Shown here one piece after another: positions 17,000 through 24,666 of a stretch of 64,000 bases of DNA (position 1 is the stretch's first letter; each line of letters starts with the position of its first letter). The DNA is from GCA-2725625 sp964574215 (lineage in GTDB: Bacteria > Pseudomonadota > Alphaproteobacteria > Rhodospirillales > UBA2165). The translations under genes and the position numbers were made by a program. The stretch covers positions 62,001-126,000 of the forward strand of contig CAZNLR010000004.1 of the NCBI GenBank assembly GCA_964574215.1, written 5' to 3'. The notes below the pieces were generated by a model. That model saw only the letters and a program-made list of their open reading frames with translations. It did not search any database and was not told where the DNA came from.

Positions 17000-17137
17000 G
17001 CGATAGTTTTACTCTGTTTATAAGGACTTATGCAAAAAAGAAATCGGGAGAGTTGAAAAGTTCCGGCCTTTTTTTCGATCTGTTTGATCACCCGCTATCC
17101 GTATGCCACCATTACCCCTTAAATTGTGGGGTAAGAA

Positions 17138-17815
17138 ATGTATAAAAAATACCATCTGATCAGCCTTAAAGTCTGACCCTGGGTTCAGCGCGCCGTGATC
17201 GTTATGCGTGCGAAACAGGTGGATTTCGAGGTGACCTATTTGGAGCGGGGGGAGAAACCGGACTGGTTTCTGGCCATCTCGCCCCATGGCAAGGTGCCGG
17301 TTTTACAGGTTGACGGCCAGGCGCTGTTTGAATCCAACGCCATCGCCGAGTTTTTGGATGAGGTGGTCGAGCCGCGCCTCCATCCCCAGGACCCGGTAAC
17401 GCGCGCCCGCCACCGCGCCTGGACCGATTTCGTTCCCGATTTCTCAATGGCCATGGGGAAATACATGTATGCCAAGGACCGGGAGAAACAACTGGGTGCC
17501 CTGGAAAAACTGCCGGATACACTGGCCAAACTGGAGAACGCGCTTGCCGATAACCGTGAAAATGGCGGGCCCTTTTTCAGCGGCGACCAATTATGTCTGG
17601 TGGATGCGGCTTATGCGCCGTTCCTGATGCGGTTCCAAATGATAGAAGATTTGATGCAGGATAAGGTTCTGGACAATTTTCCCGAGATGAAAGCCTGGTC
17701 CGACGCGCTTTTGGCCCACGACGCGGTGAAACATTCGGTGGTCGAGGATTTTGGCGATGTCTATAACGCCAATCTGGAGAGACGGGAAGCCCATGCGGCA
17801 ACCCTGACTGCCTGA
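17138..17815 (+). CDS. Glutathione S-transferase with in-frame TGA at the redox cysteine (candidate selenoprotein)
   Basis: Read through the TGA at 17174-17176, the frame from ATG 17138 gives a 225-residue GST: MYKKYHLISLKV, then U13, then PWVQRAVIVMRAKQV, followed by the thioredoxin-fold motif GKVPVLQVDGQALFESNAI and an all-alpha C-terminal domain. In related GSTs the position is the Cys of a CPYVQR-type active site. The segment upstream of the TGA fits the family N-terminus, and codon use continues smoothly. GGGG lies about 7 nt before the ATG. Without readthrough, the GTG at 17195 would give a 206-residue protein missing the first strand and active site. Sec-containing GSTs are known from marine bacteria; the machinery (selABCD) is not in this window. 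A nonsense mutation or sequence error is the alternative. Its stop is 5 bp before the EamA start. Confidence 0.75.
17177..17219 (+). promoter_or_regulatory. Candidate bacterial SECIS stem-loop after the TGA
   Basis: Immediately after the TGA, CCTG (17178-17181) can pair with CAGG (17216-17219), and CGCGC (17189-17193) with GCGTG-type bases (17208-17212, one G-U pair). This leaves a 14-nt apical loop that begins CG, about 17 nt from the TGA. Bacterial SECIS elements typically have a short stem just downstream of UGA with a G among the first loop bases. Hand-folded only. Confidence 0.4.
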
Positions 17816-17819
17816 GTAA

Positions 17820-18713
17820 ATGCCGGGTCAGCCCCAGTTTCCCCATACCGGAGCTGAAAATCTTCGGGGTATGCTCTGGATGGTGCTTGGCAGTGCGCTG
17901 TTTTCGGTGAATTTCGCCGTTATCCGGCATCTCGGCCAGGATTTGCATCCCTTTGAGATCGTTTTTTTCCGCAATCTGTTCGGCCTGCTGGTTTTTATTC
18001 CCTGGTTGATTCGGGCGGAAAAAACCAGCCTTAAGCCCAATCGCCCGTGGCTTTTAGGCGGCCGCGCCGTTATTCAGGTGGTGGCCCAGGCCTTCTGGTA
18101 TGCCAGCCTGATGCTAATTCCCCTGGCCGACGCGACGGCTCTCGGCCTGGTGGAGCCCATTTTCGCCGCCTTTCTGGCGATAATCATCTTGCGGGAAAAA
18201 AGCACCTTTGCCCGGTGGGCGGTGGTCATTATCGGCTTCGCGGGCTCCTTGATCATTGTTCGGCCGGGTTTTCAGGACGTCTCCATCGGCGCCCTCTACG
18301 CGATTTTATCCTCCATCACCTGGGCGGGATTCGCCTTGTTGAGCAAGGTGTTGACGCGGTCCGATTCCACGTTGGTCGTGGTTGCCTATCCGACCGCCCT
18401 GGTGGTGCCCTTGGCCTTGATCCCGGCATTGTTCGTGTGGGAAGCGCCCAGCCTGGCGAACTACGGCTGGCTGATTGTTACCGGCACCTTGGCGAGCGCC
18501 GCCAATTTCGCCCTGACCAAGGCTTTTCAGGAGGGCGACATCACCGCCGTATCTCCCCTCGGCTTTACCCGGCTGCTGTTTTCGGCGGCTGTCGGATATG
18601 TCGTTTTTGCCGAAGTGCCGGCCATCTGGGTGTGGGTCGGCGGCGCCTTGATTGTCGGCGCCGGCACCATCCTCGCCCGGCTCGAAACCCAAGCCAAAAA
18701 CGGCACCAACTAG
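17820..18713 (+). CDS. EamA/DMT-family transporter
   Basis: Inner-membrane protein of 297 residues with about ten hydrophobic segments arranged as two EamA repeats (ALFSVNFAVIRHLGQDLHPFEIVFFRN in the first, AILSSITWAGFALLSKVL in the second). The family exports amino acids and other metabolites; the substrate here is unknown. The start ATG lies 5 bp after the GST stop, so the two are very likely co-transcribed. Confidence 0.88.
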   Translation: MPGQPQFPHTGAENLRGMLWMVLGSALFSVNFAVIRHLGQDLHPFEIVFFRNLFGLLVFIPWLIRAEKTSLKPNRPWLLGGRAVIQVVAQAFWYASLMLIPLADATALGLVEPIFAAFLAIIILREKSTFARWAVVIIGFAGSLIIVRPGFQDVSIGALYAILSSITWAGFALLSKVLTRSDSTLVVVAYPTALVVPLALIPALFVWEAPSLANYGWLIVTGTLASAANFALTKAFQEGDITAVSPLGFTRLLFSAAVGYVVFAEVPAIWVWVGGALIVGAGTILARLETQAKNGTN

Positions 18714-18798
18714 CCCATAAATTACATGGTAATCGCCGTCATCACCTGTTAAACCTGATCATAGGAATGGCATCAGAACCGATATTAGGAATTAAACC

Positions 18799-19008
18799 GT
18801 GACCGAATCGGAAATTCAGAAACTGCAAAAATATTTACGCGATAAATTCGGTAACGAATATATCCGCATCACCGACCGGATCAAATCGGAAGTGTCGGTG
18901 GAAGTCTATATCCAGGATGAATTTATCGGCACTATCTACCGTGACGACGAAGAGGGTGAAATTTCCTACGATTTCAACATGGCCATCCTGGAGATGGATC
19001 TGCCCTAA
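18799..19008 (+). CDS. DUF3126 family protein
   Basis: A 69-residue acidic protein, TESEIQKLQKYLRDKFGN to the C-terminal DFNMAILEMDLP, recognisable as the small alphaproteobacterial DUF3126 family. The start is GTG. Function is unknown. The following 237 bp up to the flavoprotein gene hold no recognisable gene. Confidence 0.85.
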   Translation: MTESEIQKLQKYLRDKFGNEYIRITDRIKSEVSVEVYIQDEFIGTIYRDDEEGEISYDFNMAILEMDLP

Positions 19009-19245
19009 ACTTCTCTAATCCGGCAAATCAGAATATCCGTTTCTTCCGCTGGCGGAAGTTGCCCATAAATCAGCCTTATTTTGATCAATTATCACGAATT
19101 TGCGATCAACCGAATGCCTTGATCACGGTCAAAGACCAAGCTCATCGGCCAGATAAGATATTCTCGAAATTAATTCGCCCACCGAACATTCTCAGCCGAA
19201 CGAATTCGGCCGAACTTTTAGTCTCGAACAGCCCAGGGAAATGTC

Positions 19246-21246
19246 ATGACCGCCCAGAAGACCGTCCAGAAATCTGATATTCAATCGCCCGAATTGCCCA
19301 AGCTTTTCGAACCTGTAAAATTTGGTAAATACGAATTGACCAACCGGGTCAAGTACGGCGCTTGCTGTGTCTCCAATTTCAACAATACGGACGGCTCCAT
19401 AACACCGCGCGAATTGGCGCGCATGAAAGTCATTGCCGAAACCGGCTGCAGCATGATTACCAATCAGGGCGCTTATGCCGACCCCTTGGGCGAAGGCAAA
19501 GCCTATTACACGCAGATTGCGCTCTATGACGAAAAATTTCTGCCCCAGTTCGAAACCATCGCCGAATATATCCACGACAACCAGGCCATGGCCATTCAAC
19601 AAATCCTCCATGCCGGGCGATACGGCGGCATCGATCTCGGCTATTGCGTCCAACCCTCCGTCGTGCCCCAAACCCTGCCTCATTTCCGGCCTCCCCGGGA
19701 AATGACCAAGGAGCAAATCAAAGAATGCATAGATCAACACGCCTATGCATCGGAACTGTCTATCAAGGCCGGTTTCGACGGCGTTGAAATCACCAGCTTC
19801 ATGGGCTATCTGCTGGCCAACTTCCTGTCCAGCTTTACCAATCAACGCACCGATGAATATGGCGGTTCGGTGGAAAACCGGGCGCGTTTCCTGGTCGAAC
19901 TGATTGACGCCATCAAACAGAGAATTGGCGATGATCATCCCTTGATCGTCCGGCTTAATGGCGCCGAGCTGATGGATCAATGGGGCGGTAACACGGTCGA
20001 TGAATGTTTCGAAATTATGCACATAGCCGCCAAGGCCGGTATGGATATGCTTAGTTTGACCATCGGCTGGCAGGAAGCGCCGGAATCCTCCATCGGCCGC
20101 GACGTGCCGCCCGGTCACTGGAATTATATAGCCAAGCGGGTTAAGGAGGAATTGCCCGACATGCCGTTGGCCTACGGTGGCCGTCTGCCCGATCCGGTGA
20201 TGGCGGAAGAATGCCTCAATGAAGGCGTTATGGATTTCTGGGAGGTTTGCCGCCCGCTCCTGGCTGATCCCCAACTGGTCATCAAGGCCAAAGAGCGCCG
20301 GTTGCAGGAAGCCAAGGTCTGCGTCGGCTCCCTCAATTGCTTGTCGCGTCTGTTCCGCGACCTGCCCTATACCTGCACCGTCAATCCGGCCCTGGGTCAC
20401 GAATACGAACCCGAATACAACATCTCCCCGGCCGTTACGGTCAAGCGGGTGATGGTGGTCGGCGCCGGTCCCTCCGGTATGGAGGCGGCCATCACCGCCG
20501 CCCAGCGGGGCCACAAAGTGACGGTTTACGAAAAAACCAACGCCATCGGTGGTGCGCTACGGGGTTACGCCGCCAACGATCTGGCCCATCCTGAAGATTT
20601 GCAGCACATGGTGTCCTATTACGAAGTGATGGCCGAGAAACACAACATCGAGGTCAAATTCGGGGTCGAGCCGACGCCCAAGATGATGCGCGGATTGCTG
20701 CATGAATTTGACGCCGTCATTCTGGCCACCGGCGCCATGGTCGATATGGAGGCGTTGCCCATCAGCGACGGCGCACCCGTGGTTGACGCCTTCGACGTCG
20801 CCAAAGGTGAAGCTGAAGTCGGCAAGAGCGTGGCCGTCGTCGGTGGCGGTAAGATCGGCCTTACCCTGGCCGAATCCCTCAAAGACCAGGGTCACGACGT
20901 GGTGGTCATCGACGAGAACAAGCGCATCGGTCACGATGTGGCGCCCACCTGGAAATGGCGGCACACTTCCTGGATCAAGGAACTCGGCATTGAAACCGTC
21001 ACCGGCGTCAAAGTGCTGGATATCGGTCCCGAGGGCGTCAAAGTCACCGGCGGCAAGGACGACGCGGGAGAGCGGACGATCAAAGCCGATACCATTATCG
21101 CCGCCGGACCCATCCGGCCCAACCAGGCCCTGTTCCAGGATTTCCAGTGGATGGTCGATGAACTGCACGGCACCGGCGACGCCATGGTACCGGGAGATTT
21201 GACCCTGGCCATCCATTCGGGCTTCCGCCTGGGCTGCCGGATCTAA
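19246..21246 (+). CDS. Old-yellow-enzyme/2,4-dienoyl-CoA-reductase-type flavoprotein with altered iron-sulfur motif
   Basis: A 666-residue oxidoreductase with an N-terminal FMN TIM barrel (about residues 20-350; GFDGVEITSFMGYLLANFLSSFTNQRTDEYGG without long gaps to the family) and C-terminal FAD/NAD(P)H domains (VMVVGAGPSGMEAAI near 400; VAVVGGGKIGLTLAESL near 530), as in FadH and trimethylamine dehydrogenase. The [4Fe-4S] motif reads Cys359-x2-Ser362-x2-Cys365-x11-Cys377, so the second cysteine is serine (TCC at 20329-20331). Substrate is unknown. The next gene follows 17 bp downstream, likely an operon. Confidence 0.9.
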   Translation: MTAQKTVQKSDIQSPELPKLFEPVKFGKYELTNRVKYGACCVSNFNNTDGSITPRELARMKVIAETGCSMITNQGAYADPLGEGKAYYTQIALYDEKFLPQFETIAEYIHDNQAMAIQQILHAGRYGGIDLGYCVQPSVVPQTLPHFRPPREMTKEQIKECIDQHAYASELSIKAGFDGVEITSFMGYLLANFLSSFTNQRTDEYGGSVENRARFLVELIDAIKQRIGDDHPLIVRLNGAELMDQWGGNTVDECFEIMHIAAKAGMDMLSLTIGWQEAPESSIGRDVPPGHWNYIAKRVKEELPDMPLAYGGRLPDPVMAEECLNEGVMDFWEVCRPLLADPQLVIKAKERRLQEAKVCVGSLNCLSRLFRDLPYTCTVNPALGHEYEPEYNISPAVTVKRVMVVGAGPSGMEAAITAAQRGHKVTVYEKTNAIGGALRGYAANDLAHPEDLQHMVSYYEVMAEKHNIEVKFGVEPTPKMMRGLLHEFDAVILATGAMVDMEALPISDGAPVVDAFDVAKGEAEVGKSVAVVGGGKIGLTLAESLKDQGHDVVVIDENKRIGHDVAPTWKWRHTSWIKELGIETVTGVKVLDIGPEGVKVTGGKDDAGERTIKADTIIAAGPIRPNQALFQDFQWMVDELHGTGDAMVPGDLTLAIHSGFRLGCRI

Positions 21247-21263
21247 CCGGGGAACCGCTTACG

Positions 21264-21719
21264 GTGGACGCCCAGATCATCGATACGGAGACCATCCTCA
21301 ACGACAAGGACGGCTGGCAGCGTATGCTGGACGCTTGTCCCAACGCCTTCACCACCATCGATCCGGGCGGGCGCATCGGCATTTTCTGCAACGGTGACTT
21401 TTCCACCTCCATCGCCCAGCTGGACGGCACCATGCTGGTCTGGCATGTGGAGGAGGACGGTGTCTCCGTCGACTACGAGCGGTTCAAGCGTCAGCATTTT
21501 CACCGCGCCAATGTGGATTTGCTGTTCGTGGTGGACGACGACACGTTGGCCATGATGCACGGCGCCACCGAGGAAGTGCTGGTGGAAGAACTGGTGAAAA
21601 GGGCCAACCACGGCCAGATCATTCTGTTTTTCATGATCGGCCGGGACGAGCTGGAAGATTTCGGCTATTATGATTTCCTGGAGGTGGTGGGACTCTCCTT
21701 TTTGGGCCCTTGTCGGTAG
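21264..21719 (+). CDS. Conserved-looking cytoplasmic protein, function unknown
   Basis: A 151-residue acidic protein with no signal peptide or membrane segment, start GTG. Visible features are GWQRMLDACPNAFTTIDPGGRIGIFCNGDF, a hydrophobic strand DLLFVVDDDTLAMM and an alpha-rich C-terminus. I do not recognise the family. It sits between the flavoprotein gene and a zinc-ribbon micro-gene with gaps of 17 and 23 bp, so all three are probably one transcript, and the two small products may assist the flavoprotein. Confidence 0.7.
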   Translation: MDAQIIDTETILNDKDGWQRMLDACPNAFTTIDPGGRIGIFCNGDFSTSIAQLDGTMLVWHVEEDGVSVDYERFKRQHFHRANVDLLFVVDDDTLAMMHGATEEVLVEELVKRANHGQIILFFMIGRDELEDFGYYDFLEVVGLSFLGPCR

Positions 21720-21742
21720 CCGAATAGATAGGAGACGCGGCA

Positions 21743-21922
21743 ATGCTATTCACCAATCCCGCCGGTGCACCGGAACTGGGCTGCAACGAATGCGGCTGCC
21801 GCTGGTTCGACCGTATCAACAACGAATGCTACGAATGCGGTTGGGAAGTGCCCGAAGACGAAATCAAAGCCTTCGAACAGGCCCTCGAAGAATACTACAA
21901 AAAAACCGGCAACCCGCCCTGA
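21743..21922 (+). CDS. 59-residue zinc-ribbon protein
   Basis: A short gene with a good ribosome binding site (AGGAGA at 21730-21735) and ATG at 21743. The product contains two CxxC pairs, CNEC and CYEC (GCNECGCRWFDRINNECYEC), the pattern of a rubredoxin-like or zinc-ribbon knuckle, followed by an acidic helix (EDEIKAFEQALEEYYKK). No catalytic feature is visible. It lies at the end of the flavoprotein operon; a role as metal-binding accessory or electron carrier is only a guess. Confidence 0.65.
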   Translation: MLFTNPAGAPELGCNECGCRWFDRINNECYECGWEVPEDEIKAFEQALEEYYKKTGNPP

Positions 21923-22043
21923 TCCGCCGCGGCGGATGATTTTCCAATCTCCAAGCCCTAGGCGCAGAGGGCTGTTTTATGGAATTTCGACCATAAATTA
22001 GGTACCATAGATTTCGCTCAAAATGCGATGAAAGGGCGGAGCC

Positions 22044-23192
22044 ATAAAACTAGCTCATAACATCGCTTTATTCGGCGTGGTATCTGTCCTCTTGGCGGTT
22101 TGTCAAACAGCATCGGCGAAAGGAGTTACCCCTGTCATGGCAACGTGGCAGTATGGTATTCACGCACTTCCCGCCACAGCCACGATCAGTGGTAATACCA
22201 AAACGTTCAAATCATCTCCTGGCGAACCTCTATGGACCATATCAGCCAAAAAAAACCTGAAGCCGGACATTATATTACCGGCCGTATTATACTTGCATGG
22301 CTGTTCCGGTTTCAGCAGCGACGCCAGTAAATACCGGAGATTGATGCTCGTACTTGGTTACGCGGTATTTATGCCCGACAGCTTCCAACGCCCTGGCCGA
22401 CGAGCCTGCCGCCAGGCGGGACCGATGGCCCAAAGGATTGAGATACGAAAGGAAGAGGTTGAGCATGCCTTGAGCAAAATTCGTCAACTGTCATGGGTCG
22501 ATCAAAACCGGGTTATCCTGATGGGCTTTAGTGAAGGCGGGAATACGACCGACAATTGGGACGAGAAGGGCTTTGCCGCTCATATTATTCTTGGCAGCGC
22601 CTGTACGTTTACCGGTACAGGAATGCCGGCCGCGCCCAAAGGGACGCCCGTGTTGGCCGTTGTCGGGGAGCAAGACGATCACCGCCCAGGGGAAAGCTGT
22701 CATGTTATACGGAAGGTTGGCGGCTCCAAATCAATTTCCCTTCCCGATGCAGGTCATAAAATTGCTCACCGCGCCGAAACCAAGGCGGCGATAATCACTT
22801 TTTTGCGCGAGTGTTGTTCGTTCGCCAAGAGAAATAACCGTCCCGACGCCCGAAAGGCACCGGCCGCAATGAAAAATTTATCTGAGGCTGAAATCCGGAA
22901 GACCGTGATCGGCAACACGATAAAATTCATTGCTCCCAGTAACGGCAAGTACGCTTTTGTATATTTCGCCGAGGACGGCAAGGCGCAGATCAAAATGGCG
23001 GGCAACGAAAAATTATTCAAAAGAAAGTGGTTCTTCGATGATCGCGGATTGCTGTGCAGAACAACCGGACGGCAGAATAGAAGCCATTGCACAAAGGTGC
23101 GCGCCACCGGGAATCCCGATACCATATTTATGTACAATAAAAATCAAAACTACGAGGCGAAAATATTCAAGGGGCGCCATCTGTCAAAATAG
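22044..23192 (+). CDS. Exported alpha/beta-hydrolase (dienelactone-hydrolase-like), uncertain start
   Basis: Periplasmic hydrolase fold with the oxyanion region LYLHGCSG, the nucleophile elbow MGFSEGG (GxSxG) and a likely catalytic Asp/His later (VVGEQDDH, DAGHKIAH). A C-terminal extension of about 100 residues has no known motif. The first ATG/GTG/TTG-type start is GTG 22077, which cuts the signal peptide. Reading from ATA 22044 gives a perfect one (KLAHNIALFGVVSVLLAV ending TASA) with AAAGGGCGGAG just upstream, so translation may start at a near-cognate codon. I give the longer form (382 residues). Confidence 0.75.
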   Translation: MKLAHNIALFGVVSVLLAVCQTASAKGVTPVMATWQYGIHALPATATISGNTKTFKSSPGEPLWTISAKKNLKPDIILPAVLYLHGCSGFSSDASKYRRLMLVLGYAVFMPDSFQRPGRRACRQAGPMAQRIEIRKEEVEHALSKIRQLSWVDQNRVILMGFSEGGNTTDNWDEKGFAAHIILGSACTFTGTGMPAAPKGTPVLAVVGEQDDHRPGESCHVIRKVGGSKSISLPDAGHKIAHRAETKAAIITFLRECCSFAKRNNRPDARKAPAAMKNLSEAEIRKTVIGNTIKFIAPSNGKYAFVYFAEDGKAQIKMAGNEKLFKRKWFFDDRGLLCRTTGRQNRSHCTKVRATGNPDTIFMYNKNQNYEAKIFKGRHLSK

Positions 23193-23253
23193 GCAACATC
23201 AATTAGGTAATATATCCAAATATCAGCATCGGGTCAGAAGCGGATTAAAGGTT

Positions 23254-23439
23254 TTAAGCGGCATCAAACCTCGCTTTATTCTCAGCCATCCAGTTTACCA
23301 TGTCCTGTTGAGTCTTACTGGAATCATTCATTACGTCGGCGTGCGCCTTAATGTAATGGGGCCTGAGCGCGTCCATCCAATCGTCGAACGTTTCTCCCTG
23401 GGCGTCGTATTCACAAAGGTCACATTTTAGAGTTTTCAT
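23254..23439 (-). CDS. DUF1059-like small protein
   Basis: A 61-residue protein, MKTLKCDLCEYDAQGETFDDWMDALRPH, resembling DUF1059 proteins, which start with MKxxxC and have a GET-x-[DE] segment with a following His. I chose the ATG at 23439 because CGGGAG lies 7 nt upstream; a start 33 bp earlier lacks one. Function is unknown. A copy of the palindromic repeat lies upstream of it. Confidence 0.6.
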   Translation of the reverse strand: MKTLKCDLCEYDAQGETFDDWMDALRPHYIKAHADVMNDSSKTQQDMVNWMAENKARFDAA

Positions 23440-23503
23440 AAAATACTCCCGAGTATATTGATTTTGAGCCATATTTTACCGGATGGCGGAATATAACAAA
23501 GTT

Positions 23504-23540
23504 AATTAATCGACTGTCGATTAATTCACACCCGTTCACA
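23504..23540. repeat. Fifth copy of the palindromic repeat, inverted relative to 12.5 kb
   Basis: Arms AATTAATCGAC and GTCGATTAATT (23504-23514 and 23516-23526) surround one base. The flank CACACCCGTT continues as the reverse complement of the spacer found at 12612-12621. It lies between two minus-strand genes. Confidence 0.8.
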
Positions 23541-23561
23541 TCTTCCAGAATCTGACAGCAA

Positions 23562-24653
23562 TTACCTGTTTAATAATTGCTCCATATCGCGGGTCTCGCC
23601 GATTTTCATCAGGACTTTTGCGACACCCGGCGCTTGCGCTGCCTCGAAGCCTGACTTGGCGTCGAAGGGGAGGTCTTCACCCAGGGGCAGGGTGCCCCAG
23701 TGCATGGCGATGGCGATTTTGGCGCCCATGATCCGGGCGATGCGGAGGGCTTCGGCCGGCGTGGTGTGAACCGGGCGCATGATATCCCGGGGCAGGTAGG
23801 CGCCGATGGGCACCAGGGCGATATCGACGGGGCCGGCTTTTTTCGCCACGTCTTCTTCAAATACCGGCCCCAATCCCGTATCGCCCACGAACCAGATTTT
23901 CCTAGGCTGACCGCCCACAGGGGCGGATATAACGAAGCCGGACCACAGGCTTTGATTGACGTCGAACGTACCCCGGTTGGACCGGTGAATGCTGGGCGTC
24001 GATTGAACGGTCAGTGTCCTGAATTTCTCCACATCGTACCAATCCATTTGACGGATATGTTTGAAACCGCGTTCCTTGATAAACGGCACCAATCCCAAAG
24101 GAACCAAGACGGTGGCGTCAGGGCTGTGCCGCGCCAATCTGTCCAAACCCTCCTCGTCCAGCGAATCGTAGTGATTATGAGAGATCAAAATGATGTCGAT
24201 TTTAGGCAAATCCTCGATAGTGATGCCGGGCGGCATGAATCGCCTGGGACCCAAGAACGTAACGGGCGACGCCCGGTCGGAGAAAAACGGATCGGTCAGT
24301 ATATTGAGGCCGTCCAGTCCAATCAGAAAAGTGGCGTGGCCGATCCAGGTGATGCGGGCGTCTTCGGGTGCGGCGGCAAATTGTTTCCGAATCTCCGATT
24401 TTTCCAGCACATGCCCCGCCGGCAGAATGGCGGGATCGAAATCGTAGGTCAGGCGGCGGTAGATGAAGCCGGCGAACCGGAAAGGATCGATCTCACGCTC
24501 GAAACTGCCTTTGGGATTACGGAAGCCGTCCGGCGTGTGATGGTATTTGGCGGGATCGTAAAATGAGGTGCCGGCGATACCAGCGGAGCAGGCGGTTACA
24601 AGACCAAAGCAAACGGCGGCTATCTTTACGCGGCTTATCAGGAGGCTTTTCAT
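23562..24653 (-). CDS. MBL-fold metallohydrolase lipoprotein (UlaG/NAPE-PLD-like)
   Basis: A 363-residue protein with a signal peptide and a possible lipobox (LVTACSAG). The metal-binding motif SHNHYDSLDEEGLDRL matches HxHxDH-type sites with Tyr in place of the last residues, as in NAPE-PLD-like hydrolases (HNHYDSLD), and further ligands appear in FVGDTGLGPVFEE and AMHWGTLPLGED. The family hydrolyses phosphodiester or lactone bonds; the substrate here is unknown. It likely sits at the outer membrane facing the periplasm. The cyclase gene ends 13 bp upstream, so both may be co-transcribed. Confidence 0.87.
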   Translation of the reverse strand: MKSLLISRVKIAAVCFGLVTACSAGIAGTSFYDPAKYHHTPDGFRNPKGSFEREIDPFRFAGFIYRRLTYDFDPAILPAGHVLEKSEIRKQFAAAPEDARITWIGHATFLIGLDGLNILTDPFFSDRASPVTFLGPRRFMPPGITIEDLPKIDIILISHNHYDSLDEEGLDRLARHSPDATVLVPLGLVPFIKERGFKHIRQMDWYDVEKFRTLTVQSTPSIHRSNRGTFDVNQSLWSGFVISAPVGGQPRKIWFVGDTGLGPVFEEDVAKKAGPVDIALVPIGAYLPRDIMRPVHTTPAEALRIARIMGAKIAIAMHWGTLPLGEDLPFDAKSGFEAAQAPGVAKVLMKIGETRDMEQLLNR

Positions 24654-24666
24654 GGTTGGAGGATCG

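Noticed and set aside
19192..20514. 440-codon frame opposite the flavoprotein gene
   Set aside because: Shadow of a clear flavoprotein; low-complexity antisense sequence.
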